Shown: piece after piece, positions 7,509 to 17,535 of the stretch | Layout: every line of letters starts with the position of its first letter | How positions within the stretch are numbered: position 1 is the stretch's first letter | From: Psychrobacter immobilis | Lineage (GTDB): Bacteria; Pseudomonadota; Gammaproteobacteria; Pseudomonadales; Moraxellaceae | Direction: 5' to 3' | Length of the DNA: 64,000 nt | Assembly: GCA_904846265.1 (NCBI GenBank) | Contig: CAJHAA010000004.1 | Coordinates: 1-64,000 of the forward strand | Program-made: the position numbers and the translations under genes | The notes under the pieces: model-generated | What the model saw: only the letters and a program-made list of their open reading frames with translations | Database searches by the model: none | What the model was told of the DNA's origin: nothing

Positions 7509-10355
7509 ATGACTGATAAAAGTACTGATACGCCAAGCCAGGATTATAAAGACACGCTAAACCTTGCCGACACGCCATTTGCGATGCGTGCAAACCTTGC
7601 CAAGCGCGAGCCAGATTGGCTTGCTGCTTGGGAAGCGGATGATGTGTACGGCAAAATTCGTCAGGCACGTGCTGGGGCGACCAAATACATTTTGCATGAT
7701 GGCCCTCCATACGCCAATGGTCAGATTCACTTGGGTCACGCGGTGAATAAAGTACTCAAAGACATTATCGTGAAGTCAAAAACGCTATCAGGCTTTGATG
7801 CGCCTTATGTCCCCGGTTGGGACTGTCATGGTCTGCCTATCGAGCAAAAGGTCGAAGCCAAAGTCGGCAAGGTCGGTCAAAAAGTATCGGCGACTGAGTT
7901 CCGCGGTCTATGCCGCGAGTATGCGAGCACCCAGATTGAATTGCAAAAGGCAGATTTTAAGCGTCTAGGCGTATTTGGCGATTGGGACAACCCATATCTA
8001 ACGATGAACTTCCACCAAGAAGCCAACATCGTACGCGCCCTTGCCAAAATTTATGACAATGGTCATGTGACCCGCGGTATGAAGCCAGTTAACTGGTGCT
8101 TGGACTGTAGCTCTGCGCTGGCTGAGGCGGAAGTGGAATACCAAGATAAAGTGTCTGATGCTATCTATGTAAGCTTCGATGTTTTGGATACCGATAAGGT
8201 TGCCTCGTTGGCTGACGTAGCGGGCAATATCGCCGCTGTTATTTGGACTACTACGCCGTGGACACTGCCTGCTAACCAAGCCATCTCAGTACATCCTGAG
8301 CACAACTATAGTGTGGTGGCGACTGAAAAAGGTAATTTGCTATTGGCCGCGGATTTGGTTGAAACAGCGTTAACGGAACTCAAACTTAGCAATCAAGGCG
8401 TGCTAGCGACCGTATCTGGGCGCGAGCTTGAAGGCTTGCGTGCCCAGCATCCACTGATTGCAGACCGCCAAGTGCCATTAATCCTAGGCGATCACGTGAC
8501 CACCGATAGCGGTACTGGATTAGTACATACTGCACCCGGTCACGGTCTTGACGATTATATCGTGGGTCTTAAATATAACTTACCCGTTGAAAACCCAGTC
8601 AGTGGTACGGGCGTTTATCTGGACAGCGCAGCGGTATTTGCGGGCGAGCACATTTATAAGGCCAATCCAAAAATCATCGCCGCACTGCATGACAATGGAC
8701 ATCTAATCAGTCATACCAAGATTGAGCACAGCTATCCGCATTGCTGGCGTCATAAGTCACCGATTATTTTCCGCGCAACGCCGCAGTGGTTTATCAATAT
8801 GGAAACCAAAGGTCTGCGTGAGCGTGCGCTTGCAGATATCCCAGCAGTAAGCTGGACACCAGCATGGGGACAAAACCGTATCGAAGCCATGATGACGGGT
8901 CGACCAGATTGGTGTATCTCACGTCAGCGTACATGGGGCGTGCCGATTACTTTCTTTACCCATAAAGAAACAGGCGAGCTGCATCCAAACACGCTTGAGC
9001 TGATGGAAGTCGCTGCACAAAAAATCGATGCGGGCGGTGTGGAAGCTTGGTTTGATGCCAGCTGTGAAGACTTCTTAGGCAACGAGGCTGCTGACTATGA
9101 TAAAGCAACCGATACCTTAGACGTTTGGTTTGACTCTGGCACGACGCATTTTGCGGTCCTTGAGCAGCGCGATGAATTGACCAATCCAGCAGATATCTAC
9201 TTGGAAGGCTCTGACCAACATCGCGGTTGGTTCCAGACTTCATTATTGACCTCAGAAGCCATATACGGTCGCCCACCATTTAAGCAAGTACTGACGCATG
9301 GTTTTGTGGTTGATGAAAACGGTCGCAAGATGAGTAAATCACTGGGCAATATCATCACGCCGCAGGAAGAGATCAACAAAACAGGCGCGGACATGCTGCG
9401 TTTGTGGATTGCCTCAAGCGACTATCGCTATGAGATGAGCGCAGGTAAAACGGTCTTTAAAGGTGCAATCGATATGTATCGCCGTATCCGTAACACCCTG
9501 CGTTTCTTACTTGCCAATACCGATGACTTTGATCCTGCGACCAACAGCGTCGATATCAATGAGCTGGTCAGCCTTGATAAATTCATCATTGAGCGCGCGC
9601 AAACCGTGCAAGCACAAATCATCAGTGCTTATGATGCCATGGATTTTCACCAAGTCACCCAGCATATTACTGCGTTCTGCTCGCAAGATTTGGGCAGCTT
9701 CTATTTAGATATTATCAAAGATCGTCAGTATACGACTCAGACTGATGGACAGCCACGCCGCTCTGCGCAAACGGCTATTTATCATATCGTTCAGGCGCTC
9801 ATTCGCTGGATTACGCCGATTTTGTCATTCACGGCACAAGAAGCGTGGGAAGTATTGCATGGCGCTGACAATTATGTATTTACTGAAGAATGGTATACAT
9901 TTCCAGAATTTGAGCTAAGCGCGATCAGCAACGATGACTGGCAACGTATCATGTTGGCAAAGGATATGGTCAATAAACATATCGAAACGGCACGTGGTGA
10001 AAAAATCATCAACGCTAACTTGTCTGCCGATGTTAATCTATATGCTGACGGTGCAATGCACGAAAGCTTGGCCAAGCTGGGTGAAGAGCTGCGCTTTGTA
10101 CTAATCACTAGTAGCGCAACTTTGAAACCAATGAACGACGCTCCTGCCGATAAAACAAGCACAGATGAGCAAACTGACGGCAGCACGGATGAATCAGTAG
10201 GCTTAGTGGTCAAGGTGAGCGCCGCAACTGGCACCAAGTGCGTACGCTGCTGGCATATCCGTGATGATATCGGTACCGATAGTGCACATCCAGAATTATG
10301 CGCGCGCTGCGTGACTAACGTCAGCGGTGATGGTGAGGTGCGCCACTATGCCTAA
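7509..10355 (+). CDS. ileS: Isoleucyl-tRNA synthetase
   Basis: This class I synthetase charges tRNA-Ile with isoleucine in the cytoplasm. HLGH at 74-77 is the HIGH signature and KMSKS is at 607-611. The editing (CP1) domain lies between them, with the threonine-rich [13 protein letters not shown]-terminal zinc finger uses Cys911, Cys914, Cys931 and Cys934. The 948 residues compare with 938 in E. coli. An acidic Ser/Thr/Asp-rich segment of about 20 residues sits just before the zinc finger and looks like a flexible linker. The stop overlaps the lspA start, so the two are co-transcribed. Confidence 0.98.
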   Translation: MTDKSTDTPSQDYKDTLNLADTPFAMRANLAKREPDWLAAWEADDVYGKIRQARAGATKYILHDGPPYANGQIHLGHAVNKVLKDIIVKSKTLSGFDAPYVPGWDCHGLPIEQKVEAKVGKVGQKVSATEFRGLCREYASTQIELQKADFKRLGVFGDWDNPYLTMNFHQEANIVRALAKIYDNGHVTRGMKPVNWCLDCSSALAEAEVEYQDKVSDAIYVSFDVLDTDKVASLADVAGNIAAVIWTTTPWTLPANQAISVHPEHNYSVVATEKGNLLLAADLVETALTELKLSNQGVLATVSGRELEGLRAQHPLIADRQVPLILGDHVTTDSGTGLVHTAPGHGLDDYIVGLKYNLPVENPVSGTGVYLDSAAVFAGEHIYKANPKIIAALHDNGHLISHTKIEHSYPHCWRHKSPIIFRATPQWFINMETKGLRERALADIPAVSWTPAWGQNRIEAMMTGRPDWCISRQRTWGVPITFFTHKETGELHPNTLELMEVAAQKIDAGGVEAWFDASCEDFLGNEAADYDKATDTLDVWFDSGTTHFAVLEQRDELTNPADIYLEGSDQHRGWFQTSLLTSEAIYGRPPFKQVLTHGFVVDENGRKMSKSLGNIITPQEEINKTGADMLRLWIASSDYRYEMSAGKTVFKGAIDMYRRIRNTLRFLLANTDDFDPATNSVDINELVSLDKFIIERAQTVQAQIISAYDAMDFHQVTQHITAFCSQDLGSFYLDIIKDRQYTTQTDGQPRRSAQTAIYHIVQALIRWITPILSFTAQEAWEVLHGADNYVFTEEWYTFPEFELSAISNDDWQRIMLAKDMVNKHIETARGEKIINANLSADVNLYADGAMHESLAKLGEELRFVLITSSATLKPMNDAPADKTSTDEQTDGSTDESVGLVVKVSAATGTKCVRCWHIRDDIGTDSAHPELCARCVTNVSGDGEVRHYA

Positions 10356-10995
10356 CCATACGCCTAACTCAACAGAATCATCAAACAACAAGCCGCCATA
10401 TGGTGAAGTCGATAAATCACCTGAACCAGCTCATGCAACCACAGGCAGCTCAACGACACCGAAAAGTCGTCTGAATAAGACGCCAAAAATGATTGCGAAT
10501 GGCCGTCGTGCGTTTACGTGGTATCTCCTATCGTTGGTCGTGCTAATTATCGATCAATGGACGAAGTGGCTGGCTGAAACTAAACTGACTTTTCATGAGC
10601 CAGTACCTGTGATTGAGCCTTTTCTGAATTGGACATTGGCATACAACTATGGCGCGGCATTTAGCTTTTTGGCAGATGCCGGTGGTTGGCAGAAGTGGTT
10701 TTTTTCGGGACTGGCATTGATAATGTCGCTATTTTTAATTGGCTACCTGATAAAAGCCCCGCGCCAAGCCAAGCTACTATCGACAGGTCTAGCGCTAGTG
10801 CTCGGCGGTGCGGTTGGCAATCTCATTGACCGCTTGCTACATGGTCACGTCATCGACTTCATCCATGTACACAACGCTGATGTCTGGCATTACCCTATCT
10901 TTAATATTGCGGATATGGGCATTAGTATCGGTGTAGCGTTGATTGTCATTGACATGCTATTTTTAGAAAAAAAGCGTGAAATGCCACGGTTGTAA
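10348..10995 (+). CDS. lspA: Lipoprotein signal peptidase (signal peptidase II)
   Basis: This inner-membrane aspartyl protease cleaves signal peptides from prolipoproteins. Four transmembrane helices are visible, and the catalytic dyad is Asp170 (HVIDF) and Asp189 (NIADMG), matching D123 and D141 of E. coli. The ATG at 10348 overlaps the end of ileS by 8 bp and is preceded by GGTGAGG. The protein is 215 residues against about 164 in E. coli; the difference is a hydrophilic Ser/Thr/Pro-rich extension of about 50 residues before the first helix. It follows ileS as in the conserved ileS-lspA-fkpB order, but fkpB is displaced here. Confidence 0.96.
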   Translation: MPNHTPNSTESSNNKPPYGEVDKSPEPAHATTGSSTTPKSRLNKTPKMIANGRRAFTWYLLSLVVLIIDQWTKWLAETKLTFHEPVPVIEPFLNWTLAYNYGAAFSFLADAGGWQKWFFSGLALIMSLFLIGYLIKAPRQAKLLSTGLALVLGGAVGNLIDRLLHGHVIDFIHVHNADVWHYPIFNIADMGISIGVALIVIDMLFLEKKREMPRL

Positions 10996-11040
10996 CCGTC
11001 TACAGCTAGAAATATTAATTCAATTTATAAATAAATAAAA

Positions 11041-11074
11041 AAGGTGGATTACTCAGTCGTAACCCACCTTTTTT
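11041..11074. terminator. Bidirectional terminator after lspA
   Basis: GGTGGATTAC and GTAACCCACC form a 10-bp stem with one mismatch, flanked by A-runs and T-runs on both sides. It lies between the convergent lspA and GST genes. Confidence 0.82.
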
Positions 11075-11157
11075 ATTCATCATTTTTTCTGATAAAGACT
11101 ATTGGCATAGAGTATTGCGCCTATACGCCACTCTTAAAAGCTGAAAGTCATGATTGA

Positions 11158-11802
11158 TTACCTCTTAGGAAATTTCTCACGCTTCGATAATTTTTTAAGA
11201 TAATCTTGAACCTGCTCAGGCAACGCAACGCCCAGCATCTTCAACCATGAAAACAAATGCTGATAATAAATGTCTGCCAGCGTAAAGCTGTCCCCCGCTA
11301 TATACTCCTGCTCATCTACCCAAGCATAAGCAATTGGTAGGGCTTTTTGGATACACTTCATGCAGTTGTTAGCGGTGCCCTCAGGCCAGTTTTCATAATT
11401 GTCTAATACCTTGATTTTGGTGAGTATCCATAGATAACTCTCAATCTCGATCATGCCAAATGAAATTACTTGGCGAAGTTTATAGTTTTTCTCAGCGAAG
11501 TTCTCATCTGCTGTGTTTGGTGTCAAAGGTTTGTCAGGGTGTAACTCATTGAGATATTCAATAATAGCCAACGACTCAGTAAAATGTTTGCCTTCATGTG
11601 TGATGGTAGGGATTTTACCAAAGGGGTTAACGGCTAAAAACTCAGGACTTCGCTGCTCCCCTTTTTTGCCATCTATTTCTTTGGTCTCATACTCTAAGCC
11701 CAGCTCCTGCAATGCCCAAATGACTGTTTCAGCGCGACTTGGATGGGTGTATTTGTATAAAGTAATCACTTGCGTTCGCCTTTTATTATTAATGAAATCC
11801 AT
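11158..11802 (-). CDS. Glutathione S-transferase family protein
   Basis: An N-terminal thioredoxin-like GST domain (about residues 13-90) carries the cis-proline motif GKIPTI and the glutathione-contacting ESLAIIEYL. An all-helical C-terminal domain follows, with the N-capping motif SFTLADIYYQ. Such enzymes conjugate glutathione to electrophiles or reduce peroxides in the cytoplasm; the class and substrate cannot be set from sequence alone. The ATG used gives an 11-residue lead before VITLYKY; since GSTs usually begin right at that strand, the GTG at codon 12 could be the true start. The gene stands alone between lspA and the cold-shock/DUF1294 gene. Confidence 0.88.
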   Translation of the reverse strand: MDFINNKRRTQVITLYKYTHPSRAETVIWALQELGLEYETKEIDGKKGEQRSPEFLAVNPFGKIPTITHEGKHFTESLAIIEYLNELHPDKPLTPNTADENFAEKNYKLRQVISFGMIEIESYLWILTKIKVLDNYENWPEGTANNCMKCIQKALPIAYAWVDEQEYIAGDSFTLADIYYQHLFSWLKMLGVALPEQVQDYLKKLSKREKFPKR

Positions 11803-11985
11803 TTAAGGTTTATCTTTCACAGTCGTGCTTATTGCGTATAATTCATCATACTCGCACAAAATACCAATGCACGGCAACCAGCCACTCAAGATATAAAACT
11901 TTGATGTTTCATCAGCCGTTTATTTTAGACTTAAGCATTAAACATCAAAACTACACCGCTCACTATGATAAATAAACAAGTGCTT

Positions 11986-12657
11986 TTATACCAAAGAATC
12001 AAGTAATCCTTGCAAAAATTTCAAGCTTCCTCCTGTCAATATAAACAATAACCCCGCCATATTAATTACGACAGTTAAATAATACGCCACTCGAAATTCA
12101 GGCTTTTGCGACTTGTGGCGTAGATACGTCTGCGCAACCATCGCGCCCACCCAACCGCCCAGCGCACTTAGCAGATGCAAGGTTGATTCAGGTGTGCGCC
12201 AATCATTATTCTGAGCAGCGGCTTTGTCCTTGGCATACATCATATAAGTAATGAGACCCAATGCCACATACCAACCCACAACCAGCCAGCTGAGCTTATT
12301 CATGGCAGCTAACAAGATTAATACGCCATAAAAGCCTACACCAAGAAACAAACGTTTCTTTTGTCCCGCTTCAAAGTCTGCTTGCATGCTACGTTTGTGA
12401 TTACGCTGACGGATTTTCTGATTTTTTTGCGCCATTTTTTGCTGCACAAAGCTCAGTTCTTGTACATCTTTTGCTTGCATACGCCCTTGGTTGTCTTGCC
12501 CAAACGTAAAAACAACGGGCTCACCGACCTCAGGGCGACGGCGCGCTTTAAACTCATTGATATGAAAGAATATTGAATCACCATTCTGTGTTTCGATAAA
12601 ACCAAAGCCTTTGTCGTCTTGCCACTTTTTAATGTGACCTTGTTGTTTATTTACCAT
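11986..12657 (-). CDS. Cold-shock domain protein with C-terminal DUF1294 membrane domain
   Basis: Residues about 4-68 form a cold-shock nucleic-acid-binding domain with the RNP-1-like KGFGFI and RNP-2-like IFFHI. After a basic linker of about 35 residues come three to four transmembrane helices with the DUF1294 signature (Y-x-x-DK, R-x-PE, LH, GG, GA, then RHKSQKPEFR). The fusion would tether an RNA-binding domain to the inner membrane. Its function is not established; in this lineage a cold-adaptation role is a reasonable guess only. It is a single gene divergent from fkpB. Confidence 0.9.
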   Translation of the reverse strand: MVNKQQGHIKKWQDDKGFGFIETQNGDSIFFHINEFKARRRPEVGEPVVFTFGQDNQGRMQAKDVQELSFVQQKMAQKNQKIRQRNHKRSMQADFEAGQKKRLFLGVGFYGVLILLAAMNKLSWLVVGWYVALGLITYMMYAKDKAAAQNNDWRTPESTLHLLSALGGWVGAMVAQTYLRHKSQKPEFRVAYYLTVVINMAGLLFILTGGSLKFLQGLLDSLV

Positions 12658-12805
12658 AAAAACCCCTGCCTGCTCTTAGAATTGCCAAATATATTACACT
12701 ATTTGCGTTACACTATTTACGCTTACATACTCTCCAAGATGGCTTATCATTTCTTATATTATTCGCCAAACCAATTCCTAACCCCGTAATAAATGGCTGT
12801 TGACT

Positions 12806-13303
12806 ATGACCGACTCACAATTTATCACTCCCAATGAAGACACCCGTATCACTTTTGGCAGCCTTGTAAAGCTGCACTTTGAAGTGTCACTAGAGAACGG
12901 TACGATGATTGATTCTACCTTTAGCCGTGATGCGCCTGTGACGCTTACCATTGGTGATGAAAGTTTATTACCTGGCTTTGAGCAGGTATTAATGAACCTG
13001 CGCGCAGGTGACACGCGCTCTGCCCACCTTGAGCCAGAGCAGGCATTTGGCGATTGGAATCCTGACAACATCCAACATTTCAGCCGTACTCAGTTTGCGT
13101 TAATCGCTGATAATCCAGAAATCGGCATGATGGTAGAGTTCGAAGACAAAGGCAAAAACACACTGCCGGGTACGATTAGTGCACTCGATGACGATCAAGT
13201 CGAAGTGGATTTTAACCATCCCCTTGCCGGACAATCCCTGTTATTTAAAGTAAAAATCTTTAAAGTTACCCCGCCTGGTGTCACTGGCATAAAGCTCATG
13301 TAA
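12806..13303 (+). CDS. fkpB: FKBP-type peptidyl-prolyl isomerase FkpB (SlpA)
   Basis: This is a SlyD/SlpA-type FKBP domain with an inserted flap: G-x-x-V-x-L-x-F at the start, LLPGFEQVLMNLRAGDTR in the FK506-binding part, and the insert followed by FNHPLAGQSLLFKV. It should act as a cytoplasmic proline isomerase and chaperone. I start at the ATG at 12806 (165 aa); a TTG two codons earlier is the other option and the Shine-Dalgarno is weak for both. fkpB normally follows lspA directly and precedes ispH; here two opposite-strand genes intervene and ispH is absent. Confidence 0.9.
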   Translation: MTDSQFITPNEDTRITFGSLVKLHFEVSLENGTMIDSTFSRDAPVTLTIGDESLLPGFEQVLMNLRAGDTRSAHLEPEQAFGDWNPDNIQHFSRTQFALIADNPEIGMMVEFEDKGKNTLPGTISALDDDQVEVDFNHPLAGQSLLFKVKIFKVTPPGVTGIKLM

Positions 13304-13352
13304 TCGCTTAAAAACTGTCAGCTATAAAAATACATTTACAAAGGACATTCAT

Positions 13353-14393
13353 ATGCAATATCAAATGTTGCCACAACTCAATGAAAAAGTTTCTAAGATT
13401 TGTTTAGGCACGATGACATGGGGACAGCAAAATACCGAGATCCAAGCACATGAACAAATGGACATGGCGCTAAGCGAAGGGGTGAATTTTTGGGATACGG
13501 CGGAGATGTATCCATCGCCGCCAGATAAGGACAAGCAAGGCGATACTGAACGCTTTATGGGTACATGGTTTAATAAAACCAAACAGCGCGATAAAGTTAT
13601 TCTTGCTAGCAAAATATCGCCGATGGATTTTTTGCGTGATGGGCAAACGCGTTTTAATGCCGAACATATTAGCAGCGCCATCGATGGCAATCTTCAGCGT
13701 TTGCAGACCGATTATATTGATATTTATCAGCTCCATTGGCCTGAACGCCAAACAAATTTTTTTAGTCAACTTGGCTATACCGAAGAGATGGCATCGCAAC
13801 CATTAGATGATTTGACACCATTTCTAGAGACCATTCAAGCGTTAAATGATGAGATTAAAAAAGGGCGTATTCGCGCTTATGGACTATCGAACGACACCGC
13901 TTGGGGACTGATGCGCTATCTATGGGAGGCTGATAAAAATGGTTTGATCGCTCCTATCACGGTGCAAAATCCTTATAGTTTGCTAAATCGCTTATATGAA
14001 GTCGCTATGGCCGAGATTACGCACCGTGAAAATGTAGGTCTATTGGCTTATTCACCGCTTGGCTTTGGTGTCTTATCTGGTAAATATCTCGATGGCAAAC
14101 GCCCAACTGGTGCGCGTCTGACGATGTATGATCGCTTTGCGCGCTATACCAACGAAGAAGCGCTATCAGCCACTGCTCAATACGCCAAAATAGCAGCAGA
14201 TGCAGGTTTAGATATGGCACAGATGGCATTAGCCTTCGTTAACTCACGCTCATTTGTCACCAGTAACATTATTGGTGCTACTACGATCGAGCAGCTAAAA
14301 TCCAACATCGATAGTATCCATTTAACCTTAAGCTCAGAAGTATTGGAAGCGATTGAAGCGGTGCATACCCAGCATCCTAATCCATCACCCTAA
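13353..14393 (+). CDS. tas: Aldo/keto reductase Tas
   Basis: This NADPH-dependent TIM-barrel reductase has the aldo/keto reductase tetrad visible: Asp in FWDTAEMYP, Tyr in the same motif, Lys in ILASKIS, and His in YQLHWP. The C-terminal IIGATT and QLKSNIDS form the cofactor-binding end. It has the same length (346 aa) and closely similar sequence to E. coli Tas, for example NPYSLLNR and GFGVLSGKYL. The physiological substrate is unknown; E. coli tas was named for suppressing tyrosine auxotrophy. AAAGGA lies 8 bp before the ATG and a terminator follows. Confidence 0.93.
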   Translation: MQYQMLPQLNEKVSKICLGTMTWGQQNTEIQAHEQMDMALSEGVNFWDTAEMYPSPPDKDKQGDTERFMGTWFNKTKQRDKVILASKISPMDFLRDGQTRFNAEHISSAIDGNLQRLQTDYIDIYQLHWPERQTNFFSQLGYTEEMASQPLDDLTPFLETIQALNDEIKKGRIRAYGLSNDTAWGLMRYLWEADKNGLIAPITVQNPYSLLNRLYEVAMAEITHRENVGLLAYSPLGFGVLSGKYLDGKRPTGARLTMYDRFARYTNEEALSATAQYAKIAADAGLDMAQMALAFVNSRSFVTSNIIGATTIEQLKSNIDSIHLTLSSEVLEAIEAVHTQHPNPSP

Positions 14394-14470
14394 TTTTAGC
14401 TTGAGGTGACACCATGTCTGATGAGAACCAGACTTTAGCGCATTGAGGCTGTCGTATTTATAATCGACAA

Positions 14471-14517
14471 AAAAAGGCGCAAATCGCAGTTATAAACTGA
14501 GCGATTTGCGCCTTTTT
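14471..14517. terminator. Bidirectional terminator between tas and plsC-type gene
   Basis: The arms AAGGCGCAAATCGC and GCGATTTGCGCCTT are perfect inverted repeats of about 14 bp around a 13-nt loop, with T-runs on both strands. It separates two convergent genes. Confidence 0.9.
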
Positions 14518-14561
14518 ATTGGAGCCTGTTGAATATTTGCAATTATTATGCTGTCAGCGCT

Positions 14562-15362
14562 TTATACTTTAGCGACTTTCGTTAAGACTCGCGAATGCAG
14601 TTCCGCCAAACCTTCTTGCATACGGGCTTGTAACAAATCCGTCAATTCACTTTTGCTCAACCCTTTAGGATCTATTGGCTCAAGTGGCAATACGTAGGCG
14701 GTCACATCTTTCGTATCGAGTACCTTTTTTAGGCTCTCTTTCATCGTAAGCTTGCCATAGTAAGGCAACTCTTCACTTAACGTGCCGTCTTTATTGACGT
14801 AAGCAATTACCAGCGGGCGTACGGGCACGTCAGCATCTATCGCTGCTTGTAGCAAAGTACCATGAATACGTTTGATTTTTTTACCGTCTGTGGTGGTCGC
14901 CTCAGGGAAGAATATAACTGAGAAACCTTTGGTCAAAAAACTGGCAATTTGGGCGGCAACCGACCCTGCATCACCGGAACCACGCTCAATAAATACCGTG
15001 CCTGCTGCATGAGCCAGCTTGCCAAATACAGGCCATTCACCGATTTCGGCTTTGGATAAGAAAAAAGCAGGACTCAGTGTTCCCACCACAGGGATATCCA
15101 TCCATGACACATGATTGGATACCCATAATCCGTGGTGCTGCTCTACCCGCTCGACTGCCACAACCTTGACGCCAAAAGAGCCTGCCATTTTGCGGCAAAA
15201 GGCTTGAATATAGCGTGGCAATTTTTCGCGTGGTGGCTGCTTAAATGCGCCAATACGTTGGGCGGCGCGCAATCCACCAGCGATAGTGGTGGTCATGCCA
15301 GCAATTTGTTTGCCGCGCCCCAACTGTTGTCTGAGTGAGAAGCCTGACTTAGATTGGCTCAT
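14562..15362 (-). CDS. plsC: 1-acyl-sn-glycerol-3-phosphate acyltransferase family protein
   Basis: The PlsC/LPLAT domain carries the HX4D catalytic motif as His84...Asp89 (NHVSWMD), and FPEA at 152-155 stands for the acceptor-binding FPEG. VFIERG and RPLVIAY complete the conserved blocks. The enzyme should acylate lysophosphatidic acid or a similar lipid at the inner membrane, making phosphatidic acid. The N-terminus has a basic amphipathic stretch rather than a clear transmembrane helix. Because genomes often carry several PlsC-like proteins (OlsA, NlaB), the exact acceptor is uncertain. Confidence 0.87.
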   Translation of the reverse strand: MSQSKSGFSLRQQLGRGKQIAGMTTTIAGGLRAAQRIGAFKQPPREKLPRYIQAFCRKMAGSFGVKVVAVERVEQHHGLWVSNHVSWMDIPVVGTLSPAFFLSKAEIGEWPVFGKLAHAAGTVFIERGSGDAGSVAAQIASFLTKGFSVIFFPEATTTDGKKIKRIHGTLLQAAIDADVPVRPLVIAYVNKDGTLSEELPYYGKLTMKESLKKVLDTKDVTAYVLPLEPIDPKGLSKSELTDLLQARMQEGLAELHSRVLTKVAKV

Positions 15363-15431
15363 CTGTGTCCCTCGTGGTTAAAAACTTATGATTATATATC
15401 GTAAACAAGCGCCATGAGTATAACAAAATTC

Positions 15432-15526
15432 ATTCATTCAGTGACGATTTGTTCACTGAGCTCCTTTTTGTTCACTGAGTTGCTGTTTATTCAACTAGTT
15501 CTGCTGCGTTCACTGATTTGCCTATG
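15432..15526. repeat. Degenerate 19-bp tandem repeat
   Basis: Units begin at 15432, 15451, 15470, 15489 and 15508, a steady 19-bp step. The core GTTCACTGA is exact at 15451, 15470 and 15508 and degenerate at 15489 (ATTCAACTA) and 15432. The array lies in the 323-bp intergenic stretch (15363-15685) between the divergent plsC-type gene and hflX, about 160 bp upstream of the hflX start. No function is known. Confidence 0.6.
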
Positions 15527-15685
15527 GCTTTCATTTACGCTGTAACATAAAACCCTCGTTAATTGTGCTAGAACGCTTTAATATTAAGTGATGAGACCAC
15601 ATATATATGGTCATATGAACGCTATATCGACGTTTACTGAATGGATAATAGCGATATATTTACTTTATTAAATAGGTGATACTCT

Positions 15686-17149
15686 TTGGATTATTTTGAA
15701 AGACACGAAGGTGGCGAGCGCGCCATTATAGTACATTTAGACATCCGTCAAATTCAAGATCCTGATGATTTAGGTGAATTTGAGCTGTTAGCAGACTCAG
15801 CAGGGGCTGATCGTTTGGCTTTAGTCACAGGCTCACGTCAAAGACCCGACGCCAGATACTTCGTTGGTAGCGGTAAAGCAGAAGAAATAGCAGAATTGGT
15901 ACGCGAACATGATGCGGACATCGTCTTATTTAACCATAGCTTATCGCCATCACAAGAGCGTAATATTGAAGCCTTGGTTAAATGTCGCGTACTGGATCGT
16001 ACGGGTTTGATATTGGATATTTTCGCGCAGCGTGCCCGTACTTATGAAGGTAAGCTACAAGTAGAGCTGGCGCAGCTCAACCATTTATCGACGCGTTTGG
16101 TACGAGGTTGGACGCATTTGGAGCGTCAAAAAGGCGGTATTGGTCTACGTGGACCCGGCGAAACCCAGCTTGAGACCGATCGTCGCTTGCTACAAGTGCG
16201 CGTGAATCAGCTTAAAAGCAGAATCGAGAAAGTCAGACAGACACGTGCGCAAGGTCGAGCCCGCCGCCAAAAATCAGATGTGCCGACGATTTCGCTTGTC
16301 GGTTATACCAACGCTGGTAAATCGACGCTATTTAACCGCTTGGTCGACGAGAATATCTATGCAGCGGATAAACTATTTGCCACGCTTGATCCTACTCTAC
16401 GCCGTTTAGACTGGCAGGGTGTTGGTCGTGTTGTTTTAGTCGATACGGTAGGTTTTGTCCGTCATCTGCCGCATGAGTTGGTCGAATCCTTTCATGCGAC
16501 ATTAGAAGAAACGTTAGAGGCAGATTTATTGCTACACGTTATCGATTCTTCTAGTGAAGATATGCATGAGCAAATTCAAGCGGTCAAAGACGTATTAGCA
16601 GAGATTGATAATGATGTACCAGTGCTCAATGTCTACAACAAGATTGATTTGACAGATGAGCCTGCACATATTGGTTATGCTAGTGAAGGACAACCCAATC
16701 GCGTCTATGTTTCTTCTAGAGAAAATCTAGGTATGGAAGAGTTGTCGTTAGCCGTCCAGCAGTTACTTACTGGTACACTCACCACCTTTGAGTTGACCTT
16801 ACCTTATCATGCAGGTCAGTTAAAAAACGCCTTATATGAGCTGGGTGTTATTCAGGAAGAGAGCTATGATGACAGCGGGCATGAGTGTTTAACGATTCGC
16901 TTGCCAAGCGATACGCTAAGACAGCTACTGGGTCAGGCCAATTTAGAGCCTTTAGATGTACTGCCATTAGCCCAAGCCACGTTATTAATGCCAGTACTTG
17001 AAGACTTCGAAAAGCCTGATGAGATTGAAGAGCCGACGATGACCGAAGCAGAAGAAAAAGCGTTTGATGAGTTTGATGCGCTGAATTCTGAAGCCGCTAA
17101 GTCAGAGGAATTAGCAGTAGAAGTGGAAATTCCTGACTCAAAAATATAA
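15686..17149 (+). CDS. hflX: Ribosome-associated GTPase HflX
   Basis: This GTPase binds the 50S subunit and splits stalled ribosomes under stress. The N-terminal HflX domain contains RQRPDARYFVGSGKAEE and DRTGLILDIFAQRA, followed by a helical part with GIGLRGPGETQLE. The GTPase domain has GYTNAGKS (P-loop), DTVGF (G3) and NKID (G4). The protein opens MDYFERHEGG from a TTG codon, chosen because AGGTGAT lies seven bases upstream and the sequence agrees with the family start. The acidic tail of about 60 residues after VLEDFEKPDE is variable. At 487 residues it is longer than E. coli HflX (426). The usual neighbour hfq is not here. Confidence 0.96.
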   Translation: MDYFERHEGGERAIIVHLDIRQIQDPDDLGEFELLADSAGADRLALVTGSRQRPDARYFVGSGKAEEIAELVREHDADIVLFNHSLSPSQERNIEALVKCRVLDRTGLILDIFAQRARTYEGKLQVELAQLNHLSTRLVRGWTHLERQKGGIGLRGPGETQLETDRRLLQVRVNQLKSRIEKVRQTRAQGRARRQKSDVPTISLVGYTNAGKSTLFNRLVDENIYAADKLFATLDPTLRRLDWQGVGRVVLVDTVGFVRHLPHELVESFHATLEETLEADLLLHVIDSSSEDMHEQIQAVKDVLAEIDNDVPVLNVYNKIDLTDEPAHIGYASEGQPNRVYVSSRENLGMEELSLAVQQLLTGTLTTFELTLPYHAGQLKNALYELGVIQEESYDDSGHECLTIRLPSDTLRQLLGQANLEPLDVLPLAQATLLMPVLEDFEKPDEIEEPTMTEAEEKAFDEFDALNSEAAKSEELAVEVEIPDSKI

Positions 17150-17183
17150 ATGACTGAATCTGTAAAATAGCTTTATAAAAGAC

Positions 17184-17219
17184 AAAAGGATGATATCCAT
17201 TGATATCATCCTTTTTTTT
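17184..17219 (+). terminator. Terminator of hflX
   Basis: A perfect stem of about 13 bp (AAAGGATGATATC / GATATCATCCTTT) with a 4-nt loop is followed by eight T, 35 bp past the hflX stop. Confidence 0.9.
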
Positions 17220-17535
17220 GGCACATAGCATTAAACTTTATAGGTTACCCGATCACGAAAACGCGCTACCATAGTCGATGTCGTTTAAAGTGAGCACAAG
17301 GTAGCCTGGCGCAAATGATACACTCATTATAGTAAGCGAGCTTAACGCTGTGACTATTTATAATCGCACTGACGATATGCTATAAGCTTTATTAGTTTGC
17401 CTACTCTCTATATAATCATCGGCTATAGGTTCAACCAATATTAATATCATTGATAGATAGAACACACTCATTAGAGTGCGGTTACCTATTTTGTTGCTCC
17501 TATCCTCTCTATTTCTAAATCGGCCAGTATTTCTT
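17220..17535. other. Intergenic region upstream of lrgA
   Basis: About 315 bp between the hflX terminator and lrgA hold no gene I can support. The reading frame of lrgA stays open to a GTG at 17476, but that extension is not convincing. Confidence 0.55.
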
